From positions 1 to 48,821 of the forward strand of contig NZ_KB903460.1 of assembly GCF_000379765.1 (NCBI RefSeq): a DNA stretch of 48,821 nt, read 5' to 3'. A program made the translations under genes and the position numbers. Source of the DNA: Flexithrix dorotheae DSM 6795. GTDB lineage: Bacteria > Bacteroidota > Bacteroidia > Cytophagales > Flammeovirgaceae. Position 1 is the first letter of the stretch, and every line of letters begins with the position of its first letter. Under the pieces are notes generated by a model that had not been told where the DNA came from, ran no database searches, and worked only from the letters and a program-made list of their open reading frames with translations. Below, one piece after another: positions 18,055-25,879 of this stretch.

Positions 18055-19107
18055 TTAATTTTTCAATAATTTTTGAGTCAATTTTATCATTGTTTTAAAT
18101 GAAATATCAGGGTGGGCCACCTGATTAACTGTTCCAACAATATAAATACCTTCTTTCGGACTGAAATAAGCCAATGCACCTGAAAGTCCTGAATGCCCGA
18201 TAAAATATGGTACAGCGCCTGTGGGATTAAAAAACCAGGGAAGTTTAAATAAATGAATGCCTATTCCTGACTTCATAGGAAAAAATATTTTGTTCCATTC
18301 TTGTAATACATTAATGTATTCAACTGGGAATAACCTGCCTGAAAAAAATGATTCAATAAAAATAAGTATATCAGCTGAAGTTGACACAATCCCACCATCT
18401 GAGCCGAAGGATGCCATTGCCTTGGGAATTCTTAAAACCCCCTCTTTAAAATATAAAGGTTTTGGTGTTTCGTCATTGTAATCCTGATAGAGATAGGTAT
18501 GACGTAATCCCAGCGGCTTAATAATTAAATCACCACAATTTTCAGAATAGGATTTATTCGTAATAGTTTCAATGATTTTCCCCAACAACTGAAAATTGGT
18601 ATCAGAATAATTGGCTTTTTTCTTCGTGCCTGGAATAAAAAGCGGTTTCATTGCTTTAGATCTTTCAATCGCTTGTTCAAATGTCCAGAGTTGGTCATTT
18701 CCACTTTTAAGCTCCTCTTCCAGACTTTTACCATTTGTTCCTTTCCCTTGGAAATAATCAGGTAGTCCTGAAGTATGTGCAAGTAAATGTTTGATGGTTA
18801 GGTCTTCAGCATAGGCTTTACCTTTGTACAAATGTAAACCATCCAAAATGGTTTTATCCAGATAATGACTGATGCAATCTTCAAGAGATAATTTTTCTTG
18901 TGATTTTAAGTGCAAAATAATAGCAGTGGTAAATAATTTTGTAGTACTCGCTATAAAATAAGGTTGGTCGTTAGATAAATTACCGGAAGAACCATGCCAA
19001 TTAAAACTACTTTTTTTTATAGCGAAGGAAACCCCGAATACTTTTTTTTCATCCACAATTTTATCCAGGATAATTTGTAATGATTTTTCTTTTTCAATCG
19101 TATTCAT
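18055..19107 (-). CDS. Serine hydrolase, class C beta-lactamase/penicillin-binding-protein-like
   Basis: A 350-residue member of the beta-lactamase-related serine hydrolase family. The catalytic SxxK motif is Ser54-Thr-Thr-Lys57 (FIASTTKLFTTAI). The second motif is Tyr-Ser-Asp (KKANYSDTNFQLLG), a variant of YxN, and the third is HSG (YFIGHSGLSGALAYF). There is no signal peptide, so the enzyme appears cytoplasmic, unlike true beta-lactamases; esterase or peptidase activity is more likely than antibiotic resistance. It is a single gene, with no partner sharing an operon. Fold assignment is confident, substrate is not. Confidence 0.88.
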   Translation of the reverse strand: MNTIEKEKSLQIILDKIVDEKKVFGVSFAIKKSSFNWHGSSGNLSNDQPYFIASTTKLFTTAIILHLKSQEKLSLEDCISHYLDKTILDGLHLYKGKAYAEDLTIKHLLAHTSGLPDYFQGKGTNGKSLEEELKSGNDQLWTFEQAIERSKAMKPLFIPGTKKKANYSDTNFQLLGKIIETITNKSYSENCGDLIIKPLGLRHTYLYQDYNDETPKPLYFKEGVLRIPKAMASFGSDGGIVSTSADILIFIESFFSGRLFPVEYINVLQEWNKIFFPMKSGIGIHLFKLPWFFNPTGAVPYFIGHSGLSGALAYFSPKEGIYIVGTVNQVAHPDISFKTMIKLTQKLLKN

Positions 19108-19199
19108 GCGGTATTAACTGGTTTGAAGACAGTCATTCTTGAAATTAATGTAACAGATTTTTTTATGATATGGTAGCGAATATAATAGAAAGCAATACG

Positions 19200-19601
19200 C
19201 TATTTTTCCGGATTAACCTGCGTTCCAATTGACCAGTAATTCCCGGCAAAATCGTAAAAGGATCCTCTCATGTCCGGGTCATTTTCTTTTTGAACAGGCT
19301 CTTGAATTACCTCACCGCCATGGGCAATGGCACGTTCAAATACCCTTCTGACATCATCTACGTAATAGTGCAACATTGTTTTATGAGCAGGGTATACAGG
19401 CGTACTGTTTGAGATCATCAAAATGGAATCGTCCAGCTTAAGTTCTACATGGCTAATTCTTCCGTTTTCATCTTCAAATCTTCGAAATTCTTTAGCATCA
19501 AAAACATGAATTAAAAAATCAACAAGCTTATTCGCATCATCAACAATTAAATAGGGGGAAAGAGAATTGTACCCTTTGGGTTTAAATGTTTTAGTCTTCA
19601 T
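19200..19601 (-). CDS. VOC-superfamily protein (glyoxalase/PhnB-like)
   Basis: A 133-residue vicinal-oxygen-chelate fold protein with two beta-alpha-beta-beta-beta units. Visible stretches are LSPYLIVDDANKLVDFLIHV, GRISHVELKLDDSILMISNS, LHYYVDDVRRVFERAIAHGG and RGSFYDFAGNYWSIGTQ. The length and the order resemble PhnB-like and uncharacterised YdcJ-type VOC proteins rather than glyoxalase I. Potential metal ligands such as His in SHVEL are present, but the set cannot be confirmed by eye. No linked gene gives a substrate. Confidence 0.85.
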   Translation of the reverse strand: MKTKTFKPKGYNSLSPYLIVDDANKLVDFLIHVFDAKEFRRFEDENGRISHVELKLDDSILMISNSTPVYPAHKTMLHYYVDDVRRVFERAIAHGGEVIQEPVQKENDPDMRGSFYDFAGNYWSIGTQVNPEK

Positions 19602-19941
19602 TAATTTAATTATTGCTGTTTATTTTTTAACTGATAAACATGATTCACAACTTTCCATATAGCTGTACCCAAATATCTGAATGTTCTTTTGGACTCCCAA
19701 TTTTTTTTAATTCCTTTTTTAAGATACGCAAGCGAATTTCAATTTACGACTCCTAAATGAACCCTATTTGGAGCTTTAGTTTTCTGCTTATATGCACATT
19801 GTTAAACCTGGTTTGAAAGAATAAGAATTAAGAAATCTTATCTGATGATTCCGCTTGTAAAATAAGGCTTTTTCAAGGAAGTGAAATTTTTATTTTAATG
19901 AATACCCACTACAATTCATTTTTAGCATTATTGGCGGAAAA
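19602..19941. other. Intergenic region upstream of the VOC gene
   Basis: 340 bp of AT-rich sequence between the VOC start and the GRDP-like stop. It must hold the VOC promoter. I saw no open frame longer than a few dozen codons, no repeat, and no clear terminator. Confidence 0.5.
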
Positions 19942-20676
19942 TTAATCACCACCACCTCCACATCCGCTACAACCGCTACAACCACTGCTACAACCCGAAT
20001 CCCCATGAAAAGTGCATCCGGTACTGCAACCAGAATTATCCCCCCCATTATTCCTATCTCCTGTATAAAAACTGATTAAAACAATTACCAAAACAATGAG
20101 AAAAGGAATTACAATAGAAAAATTACCCTCAGCCCGAATAAATAATATTGGCGTAAATATCCCAATTACCAATAACTTAATAATCGTTTGGAGCTTTTTT
20201 GATGGCTTTTTTATGAACCAAAATTCATCTAAATTGATTCTTTTGAAGTTTATTTCCCGGAATCTACTTTGTTTATTCAACCAAATTAAATTCGGAGGAT
20301 TATGCCTAAATTCAGATTTATAAATTTCAAATGTGGCGTCATAACAATCTGAAAATTTCAATCTTTCACGGTTGCCTCCTTTTGTGGGATTGTGGTGTAT
20401 CGCTTTTCCAATAGTATGCATACAAAAATCTTCCCAATAAGATTTAGTATAGGTTAAATGTAAATGCCAAACCTGATCTACGGCATCAGAGGGGGTTATC
20501 TGTCTATCAGAAATACAGCACAAATAAATGAATTTCCGATATTCCAGAATAGCTTTTTTTGTAAAATCTAAACTCCAATTGTTTTCTCTGGCTAGCCTTT
20601 TTGAAAAACTGAATTCAGCATCCTTTTCATCAAACCTGAAATTTTTAATTTTTTCCCAAAGTAATTCGTCTTTCAT
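19942..20676 (-). CDS. GRDP-like (TIGR04222-type) membrane protein with Cys/Gly-rich C-terminal tail
   Basis: A 244-residue protein. The N-terminal 150 residues resemble the glycine-rich-domain-protein/TIGR04222 family: YRKFIYLCCISDRQITPSDA, VDQVWHLHLTYTKSYWEDFC, then HHNPTKGG and later PPNLIWL. Two hydrophobic segments occur at about 162-180 and 185-203. The tail is unusual, with repeated Cys-Gly and Ser-Gly-Cys groups (GCSTGCTFHGDSGCSSGC followed by SGCSGCGGGGD). Similar tails are known in TIGR04222 proteins but their role is not. It follows the GNAT gene by 7 bp, so the two form an operon. A Cys-rich tail could bind metal or form disulfides; this is speculation. Confidence 0.75.
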   Translation of the reverse strand: MKDELLWEKIKNFRFDEKDAEFSFSKRLARENNWSLDFTKKAILEYRKFIYLCCISDRQITPSDAVDQVWHLHLTYTKSYWEDFCMHTIGKAIHHNPTKGGNRERLKFSDCYDATFEIYKSEFRHNPPNLIWLNKQSRFREINFKRINLDEFWFIKKPSKKLQTIIKLLVIGIFTPILFIRAEGNFSIVIPFLIVLVIVLISFYTGDRNNGGDNSGCSTGCTFHGDSGCSSGCSGCSGCGGGGD

Positions 20677-20683
20677 TTTTTTG

Positions 20684-21208
20684 TTAATTGATTTTGCATC
20701 TAATTTTATAGGAAGGATGATTTAATCCTGTAGGTTCATAAAACTGATCTCCTATATATTTAAATCCTAATTTCTCCAATAGTTTTTCAGATCCTTTATT
20801 GTTTGGATGATGTCCTGCAAACAGTTCCTTAATGTTTAATTGGTTAAAGGCAAATTTAATTATTCTTTCTGCGGCTTCTTTCCCAAATCCCCTTCGCCAA
20901 TGATTAGGAAGGATATGAAATCCCACCTCATAAATCCCATTTTTGATATCATAAGGCTTCAGTCCACAACAGCCAATGAACTGGTCATTTTCAAGTAGAA
21001 ATATTGGGAAATACTGAAGACCAAATTTTTCCTGGTTATTTATTTCATATTTTAATTTTTCAAGTATTTGGGCCTTACTTAATTGCCCTCTTGAGTCTAT
21101 AAGTTTTGTGACACTTAAATTTCCCCATAATTTTTGAGCAAAAGGAAATTTTTCCTCAGACCATTTTGAAAATCCTAATCTTTCGCTTTGTATAAAATAG
21201 TTGTTCAA
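20684..21208 (-). CDS. GNAT-family N-acetyltransferase (RimJ/RimL-like)
   Basis: A 174-residue acetyl-CoA-dependent acyltransferase. SERLGFSKWSEEKFPFAQKL is the typical opening, FLLENDQFIGCCGLKPYDIK the central strands, and HILPNHWRRGFGKEAAERII the acetyl-CoA pyrophosphate-binding loop (R-R-G-F-G-K). A late NNKGSEKLLEKLGFKYIGDQ completes the fold. The start is a TTG at 21208, because no in-frame ATG exists upstream before a stop. The downstream GRDP-like gene begins 7 bp after its stop, giving a two-gene operon. The acyl acceptor is unknown; RimJ/RimL-like members modify proteins or small amines. Confidence 0.87.
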   Translation of the reverse strand: MNNYFIQSERLGFSKWSEEKFPFAQKLWGNLSVTKLIDSRGQLSKAQILEKLKYEINNQEKFGLQYFPIFLLENDQFIGCCGLKPYDIKNGIYEVGFHILPNHWRRGFGKEAAERIIKFAFNQLNIKELFAGHHPNNKGSEKLLEKLGFKYIGDQFYEPTGLNHPSYKIRCKIN

Positions 21209-21569
21209 ATGATATATTCTTTGTTTTAGTTAAAGCCTTTTATTGCCTCACACCCGGGAAATCAGACATGAATTTAAAAATATTTCAGGACTTTGCATTA
21301 GCAGGATAAGATTCCGCTTTTTAATAACCAAAAACTTGTGGAAATCTGTGGGAGAGGCACTGGCGGGCTTTTTGGGTACCGATATTGATCACAAACTGAA
21401 TTCAGTACTGATTGAATGTGCTAAAAAGTAATCATAAGTTACTTGTTAGGCTGCTACTCAGACACAATAGGTTGTGGATTATATACTTCTCTTAAGGCTT
21501 CTGAAAAGTGAAACCTTTCCCCTTTTTTATTTACGGTATTAATTATTGATATCTTTAGCTCCTGAAAAT
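21209..21569. other. Intergenic region with a doubtful short frame
   Basis: 361 bp between the GNAT start and the stop of a small minus-strand gene. It contains a 62-codon plus-strand frame (21243-21431, MPHTREIRHEFKNISGLCIS...) with no recognisable family. It may be a decayed gene end or chance; I do not call it a gene. Confidence 0.4.
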
Positions 21570-21797
21570 TCAGTCTACCGGCTCAGCCAAAAAGAATTTC
21601 CCTTTTTTAGGACTGGCTCTGCCAGTTTCCCATTTAAAACCATATTTTTCAGCCATTCTTTTCCAAAAGGCTACTAATATCCCATTAGGAACGATTCCCT
21701 TATTATTTCCTTCACTCAAATCACAAATTTCCTCGTACTCTATGTCGGTTAACTCGTATTCCTTATATATCAATGAAGAGGCTTCTTCTTTTTTCAT
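21570..21797 (-). CDS. Small hypothetical protein next to the partition genes
   Basis: A 75-residue soluble, acidic protein (MKKEEASSLIYKEYELTDIE start, then EEICDLSEGNNKGIVPNGIL and FWKRMAEKYGFKWETGRASP). It has an ATG start and ends with a charged segment (PKKGKFFLAEPVD). I do not recognise a family. It lies 348 bp downstream of parB in the same direction, so it may belong to the replicon backbone, perhaps as an accessory or stability protein. The even charge pattern and good start suggest a real gene, but length and lack of homology knowledge keep confidence moderate. Confidence 0.5.
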   Translation of the reverse strand: MKKEEASSLIYKEYELTDIEYEEICDLSEGNNKGIVPNGILVAFWKRMAEKYGFKWETGRASPKKGKFFLAEPVD

Positions 21798-22145
21798 AAT
21801 CTTTTTCTTACTAATTGCACTGTAAATTTCCTTAAATTAATGCCCTAACGCAACAGTACACTAACATTAATTTTCACCATTTTAGTTTAGCCTAACTATA
21901 TATTTCCCTCTGAAAGCTTTTTGATACAGTGTATTTTAAAAGCTTTCCTACTCCTTGAAACCGGAAAAATCATATTATAGTTTTGAATAATGTTGGTCTT
22001 ATTATTCCAGGTAAATCCAAAAGCAGGAGTGCTCCCTCCTACTCTTCTAAACTCACCAGCCAACCTTGGGATGTTAAATATTCAATACACAGAAGAGAAA
22101 ATCAAATTGTATTTGATCTGTTTCAAAAAATTAATAGAAAAAAAC
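21798..22145. other. Intergenic region between parB and the small gene
   Basis: 348 bp. A 66-codon plus-strand frame (21983-22183) and a roughly 60-codon ATG-less frame on the minus strand both occur. Neither shows family features, and the plus one overlaps the 3' end of parB. No clear parS-like palindrome was found. Confidence 0.4.
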
Positions 22146-23105
22146 TCACTCCTTCCCTACTATCTTCTTTAATTCATCAATAACCTTTTGCAAATCTTTA
22201 ATAGACTTGGTATCGGTAATTTTCATGGTTTTAAGAATATTAGTGGCTTTCTCCTTTTGTTTTTGGAATAGGATTTCATTTTTGGAAGAAACTGAAGTTT
22301 GCCTGGCTTTTCTGGGTTCAACCTTATTTAAAAAGATTTTGATATCTTCCGTCTTTTCTATCTTTAGTGGTGCCTTACCTTCATATTTCCCTACCTTCTG
22401 AAGAGCCGATTTATTTACCTTTGCTGCCCCTGCCAGAATTTCTCTTTTTAAACTCGGATTTACCCTTCCTACCTTTTCCAAACCTTTGGCAAAGTCTGCA
22501 TCACTAAGGATAGTATTTTTACTTACACTGTATTCTTTGGCTAGCTTCTCATGGGTTTTTTCTTTTTTGGATTGGTCATTTTCAGTCAAGTCCCAAATTT
22601 TGGAACTTGATTTTCGGTTCCCTCCATGCTTTCCTTTTTCTCTTTCATACCTTAGTCCCCTCAAATAACTTCTTTGAGCATCCGTTAGGTTTCTTCTCCC
22701 CAATTGGTTAATGATCATCCAGTCTTTTACAGATTCAAAATCAGGATATTTCTCTTCATCTAATATGGTGACACCGTAATCAATTTCTTTTCCCTCAGCC
22801 TGAATTTTCTGGATAATATTGTACCTGTTATGGCCATCCACAAGGACGTGCCCTCTTTCATCCTTCCACAAAATCAGGTCTTCCCTTAAACCTTCTTCAC
22901 GAATACTATCTTCCAGTAATTGTCTTTCCTCTTCACTTAAAGGCGGAATAAACGAGCGGAGTTCAGGATCGATTATGACTTCCTTTTTGCCAAACTTCCC
23001 TATCACTCCAGAGAATGCATTTAAGACCTTTTCTTTTTGGAGAGGCTCTGTTTGCTCATCCTCAAATTTATTCGCTATTTGCTTTAATTTTTTTAGCTTG
23101 GACAT
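22146..23105 (-). CDS. parB: ParB/Srx-fold plasmid partition protein
   Basis: A 319-residue ParB-like DNA-binding partition protein. The ParB/Srx domain (about 45-130) shows LRSFIPPLSEEERQLLEDSI and LILWKDERGHVLVDGHNRYN. The conserved box here is DGHNRY rather than the GERR of canonical CTP-binding ParB. A central helical part with an HTH-like region follows (about 160-215, LAKEYSVSKNTILSDADFAK), then a Lys-rich C-terminus with a coiled-coil look. It starts 5 bp after the parA stop, so the two are an operon. Expected role: bind a centromere site and stimulate ParA. The gene symbol is by context. Confidence 0.85.
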   Translation of the reverse strand: MSKLKKLKQIANKFEDEQTEPLQKEKVLNAFSGVIGKFGKKEVIIDPELRSFIPPLSEEERQLLEDSIREEGLREDLILWKDERGHVLVDGHNRYNIIQKIQAEGKEIDYGVTILDEEKYPDFESVKDWMIINQLGRRNLTDAQRSYLRGLRYEREKGKHGGNRKSSSKIWDLTENDQSKKEKTHEKLAKEYSVSKNTILSDADFAKGLEKVGRVNPSLKREILAGAAKVNKSALQKVGKYEGKAPLKIEKTEDIKIFLNKVEPRKARQTSVSSKNEILFQKQKEKATNILKTMKITDTKSIKDLQKVIDELKKIVGKE

Positions 23106-23110
23106 TCCTA

Positions 23111-23869
23111 TTACGCTTTTATTCTACTAACCACTTCTTTTGCAAGATCCATATGATCTACAGCTCCATGACAATTTTTATCATAACTGAAAATATCCAT
23201 TCTTGCAATGATAGATTCTTTTACCGTAGTATTCCTTCTTACATTGGAATTAAAAATCAGGTTATCATATGAACTTTTTAAAGCATCTATCACAAATTGA
23301 TTGGCATTGGTTTTTTCATACATGGTAATTAAAAGCCCCAAACAAGATAGGGTAGGGTTCATTTTTTCATCTTCCCTTATTTCAGAAATAATGCTCTCCA
23401 TGCTTTTCAATCCCTGAATTGAGTATTCATCCCCAGCCTGCACCGGAAATAAATACCAGTCACTTGTCATAAGGGCATTGGCTGTATATACCCCAAGTGA
23501 GGGAGGGCAATCAATAAGGATATAATCAAATTCCTTTTTAATATTTTTCAGCCCTTTATACAGCTTATAATTTCTGTTCATGGCACTATTCAGTTGGTTT
23601 TCGATCAAAGCCAATTGAAGATCCGAAGGTGTAGCAAAAAAGCCATCTGCAATTTCTATTACCGGCACAGGCTCATTTTCACCATAAACATTATAAATAG
23701 ATTTTGATGGCTTTGTAATACCAATTCCCCTTGTCATATTTGCCTGGGGATCATTGTCAATAATCAATACTTTATTGCCCAGTAAAGACAATGCTTTCCC
23801 CAAATTAATCGTTGTAGTAGTCTTCCCAACGCCTCCTTTTAGATTTAAGATCGATATAATTTCAGCCAT
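23111..23869 (-). CDS. parA: ParA-family partition ATPase
   Basis: A 252-residue ParA/Soj-type ATPase. The deviant Walker A motif KGGVGKTTTTINLGKAL lies at residues about 11-27, Walker A' is IIDNDPQANMTRGIGI (about 35-50), and Walker B is FDYILIDCPPSLGVYTANAL (about 113-132). There is no N-terminal HTH extension, so it resembles the chromosomal Soj/type Ib size class rather than type Ia. It couples ATP hydrolysis to movement of the replicon along the nucleoid. parB follows directly and the Bro-N and rep genes lie upstream, as in a plasmid backbone. The 183 bp upstream probably holds the par promoter. Confidence 0.95.
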   Translation of the reverse strand: MAEIISILNLKGGVGKTTTTINLGKALSLLGNKVLIIDNDPQANMTRGIGITKPSKSIYNVYGENEPVPVIEIADGFFATPSDLQLALIENQLNSAMNRNYKLYKGLKNIKKEFDYILIDCPPSLGVYTANALMTSDWYLFPVQAGDEYSIQGLKSMESIISEIREDEKMNPTLSCLGLLITMYEKTNANQFVIDALKSSYDNLIFNSNVRRNTTVKESIIARMDIFSYDKNCHGAVDHMDLAKEVVSRIKA

Positions 23870-24052
23870 TATTTTCTTTAATTTATTTTGACTTTAAAAT
23901 TAGAAAAATTTCTTTGTAATAAGATTTTATTCGGCAAAATTCAGCCCGGAGATTAATCGTATTCATCCCCTAAAAAACTAAAACTAAATTTGATTTTATT
24001 GGTGAGTAGCCTATTGATATTTTTTCTCCGATAAACTGTTTTACAAAAACAA

Positions 24053-24847
24053 TTATTTTGGATTGTCTGAATCTGTGGATTTAATCTGCTTATTCTTTAT
24101 CTTACCCTTTAATTTCTTGATATCCTCTTCCGGAGGGATATCCTCAGGTTTTATACCTGTATTTTCAATTAAATATTCTCTTATGGCCTTGCTGTTGCCT
24201 TTATGTTCATCTGAAATATCCAATTCTCCTTCCAACGCTTTTTTCAACATGTTGAAATCTGTGGTTTCCACAGCCAAGTCTTTCCCTTTCAACAAAAGCG
24301 TTCGCATATAATCATTAATATTATCTTCCTCACTTATACCATACTTCCCGTGAATATCTTTTCCATCAAATAAAGACTTGTCCCCCTCTTTTAAAATCCT
24401 TGAGACTCCTTCTTCATCTACTCCTCTCTGCTTTGCATTTTGAAAGAATTTTTCTTCAGATTCCTGCAACTTTCTTCTGGCTGCAAGGCGTTTATTTGTT
24501 TTCTCATCAATATGTTGTGCTCCAACATTTGCCAACCATATTTTAAAAGGTTCGGCTTTGGGGGAGGGGATAGATTGAATTATCCGAAAAAGGTTCTCCT
24601 TGGAGGCACAATCAGTCTTATAACTTTTTCCGTCTTTAGCCTGAACTTTTAGTTGTCCGCATAATTCGGACAACTGTACTCCGGAATTCTTTTTTTCCTT
24701 GCTTTTTAAATCACTCCAGTATTTTCTGGGTCTGGATGAATCTGTAAGTAGAGCAATGATATCGATCACAACAAAATACCATTGTTGTTCCTCTTCCACC
24801 CAAACTCTTCTTACTTCCTGATTTTCAAATAATAGAATCTCATTCAT
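24053..24847 (-). CDS. Bro-N-domain protein, DinD-like, inside the replication operon
   Basis: A 264-residue protein with an N-terminal BRO-family domain (about 1-115). LLFENQEVRRVWVEEEQQWY, VVIDIIALLTDSSRPRKYWS and IIQSIPSPKAEPFKIWLANV are typical of Bro-N/DinD proteins. The middle (about 120-215) follows the DinD-like layout (LAARRKLQESEEKFFQNAKQ, INDYMRTLLLKGKDLAVETT). The tail is Lys/Glu-rich. Bro-N proteins are usually phage or virus DNA-binding proteins, and DinD inhibits RecA filaments in E. coli. Here it begins 28 bp after rep and precedes parA, so it may control copy number, partition or the SOS response to plasmid replication. That role is inferred from position only. Confidence 0.82.
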   Translation of the reverse strand: MNEILLFENQEVRRVWVEEEQQWYFVVIDIIALLTDSSRPRKYWSDLKSKEKKNSGVQLSELCGQLKVQAKDGKSYKTDCASKENLFRIIQSIPSPKAEPFKIWLANVGAQHIDEKTNKRLAARRKLQESEEKFFQNAKQRGVDEEGVSRILKEGDKSLFDGKDIHGKYGISEEDNINDYMRTLLLKGKDLAVETTDFNMLKKALEGELDISDEHKGNSKAIREYLIENTGIKPEDIPPEEDIKKLKGKIKNKQIKSTDSDNPK

Positions 24848-24875
24848 GATACATCCAAAAACTTTAAAGTAAATA

Positions 24876-25832
24876 TTAATTCGAAAAATGAATTACATAT
24901 TTCTTATTCCCGTACTTTCCCGGAACAATATCTATATTATTGACCAATCCTATTTCCACAGCCACTCTAAAAGCATTTTCAATAGTCTTTTTAATCCTGC
25001 TATAATGACTGTTCTTTTTATACCTATCCAAATTCATCACCTGAATAAGTGTATTGTAATAATACTCAATCTTTGAATTTTTAGAACAATGCTGGGCCTG
25101 GTACAAATGTTTTACAAATAATTCAATTGAAACATTAGGTCTCCCTTTTTGCGCTTTTCTTAATTTCTGATTGATATCAGCAGGAAGTAAAAAATAAGTA
25201 TTTTGTTTCTTTTCAGATTTATAATCGAAGAAACAAGAATACACCTGAACTAAAAAAGTGGTTTCTTCCTTCTGATCCAAAAATTTATAAGCCTCAATAA
25301 ACTGAACTAACCTTACAATTTTAAAACCTACTTTTTTTCTGTTGTCTTTCTCTCCGGTAACAGGCACCATAAATTCTTTATAGTGCAAGCTTGCCAAAGC
25401 ATCTTTTACCTGTTCTCTGCTTTTTTTGTTATAAGTGGAAGAATTTATGCCCATTAATTTATAGAGCATTCCCAATTCAAACTCAAATTTTGCATGGTGA
25501 TCATCTTCCTGATAATAAAGAAAGTTACTGGATTTGGCTAATTGAGCCATCCCAACCACAGCAGTTAGTGCCCTTAATTCATAGCCTGTTAACTCGCTTG
25601 TAACTTTGGTTTTAAGCTCTTCATTTTTAAGCTTATCCTTAAAATAATCAGGAAGTTCAATAGAATATTTGTCTTCTCCTTTTTTATGAAGCGATAATAC
25701 CCTGTCAATGGACCTGTTAATTTCTTTGATATGTTCAGTATCCGATTCAAACAATTTCAATTGGAAATCATCGAACTGTTTCCGAGACTCCACCTTTAGA
25801 AGCCTGGTTGGATAATTTATTTTTTCTATCAT
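24876..25832 (-). CDS. Plasmid replication initiator protein (Rep_3/RepB-like, tandem winged helix)
   Basis: A 318-residue initiator. The open frame extends to 25901, but that start is a GTG inside the first iteron; the ATG at 25832 (MIEKINYPTRLLKVESRKQF) is the likelier start. Two winged-helix-like regions can be traced: about 80-190 (LTGYELRALTAVVGMAQLAK, FEFELGMLYKLMGINSSTYN, REQVKDALASLHYKEFMVPV) and about 235-318 (NVSIELFVKHLYQAQHCSKN, SRIKKTIENAFRVAVEIGLV). This layout and the directly adjacent iterons match theta-replicating plasmid Rep proteins. It should bind the iterons upstream and open the origin. It heads a run of minus-strand genes with Bro-N, parA and parB. Family subtype is uncertain; the initiator role is well supported by context. 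Confidence 0.85.
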   Translation of the reverse strand: MIEKINYPTRLLKVESRKQFDDFQLKLFESDTEHIKEINRSIDRVLSLHKKGEDKYSIELPDYFKDKLKNEELKTKVTSELTGYELRALTAVVGMAQLAKSSNFLYYQEDDHHAKFEFELGMLYKLMGINSSTYNKKSREQVKDALASLHYKEFMVPVTGEKDNRKKVGFKIVRLVQFIEAYKFLDQKEETTFLVQVYSCFFDYKSEKKQNTYFLLPADINQKLRKAQKGRPNVSIELFVKHLYQAQHCSKNSKIEYYYNTLIQVMNLDRYKKNSHYSRIKKTIENAFRVAVEIGLVNNIDIVPGKYGNKKYVIHFSN

Positions 25833-25879
25833 TATCAATCCATTTACTAAGTTTGAATGATCCAAATATATGTGAATAA

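Noticed and set aside
18055-19107. Antibiotic-resistance beta-lactamase
   Set aside because: SxxK, Y-S-D and HSG motifs show the fold only. There is no signal peptide, so a periplasmic resistance enzyme is unlikely.
21243-21431. 62-residue plus-strand protein
   Set aside because: No recognisable family or context; the frame lies alone between minus-strand genes and may be a chance frame or gene remnant.
21983-22183. 66-residue plus-strand protein opposite parB
   Set aside because: It overlaps the parB 3' end antisense and has no family features.
24037-24051. TGTTTT-ACA-AAAACA inverted repeat as a parS site or terminator
   Set aside because: Low complexity A/T pairs in AT-rich DNA, single copy, and no U-tail on the relevant strand.
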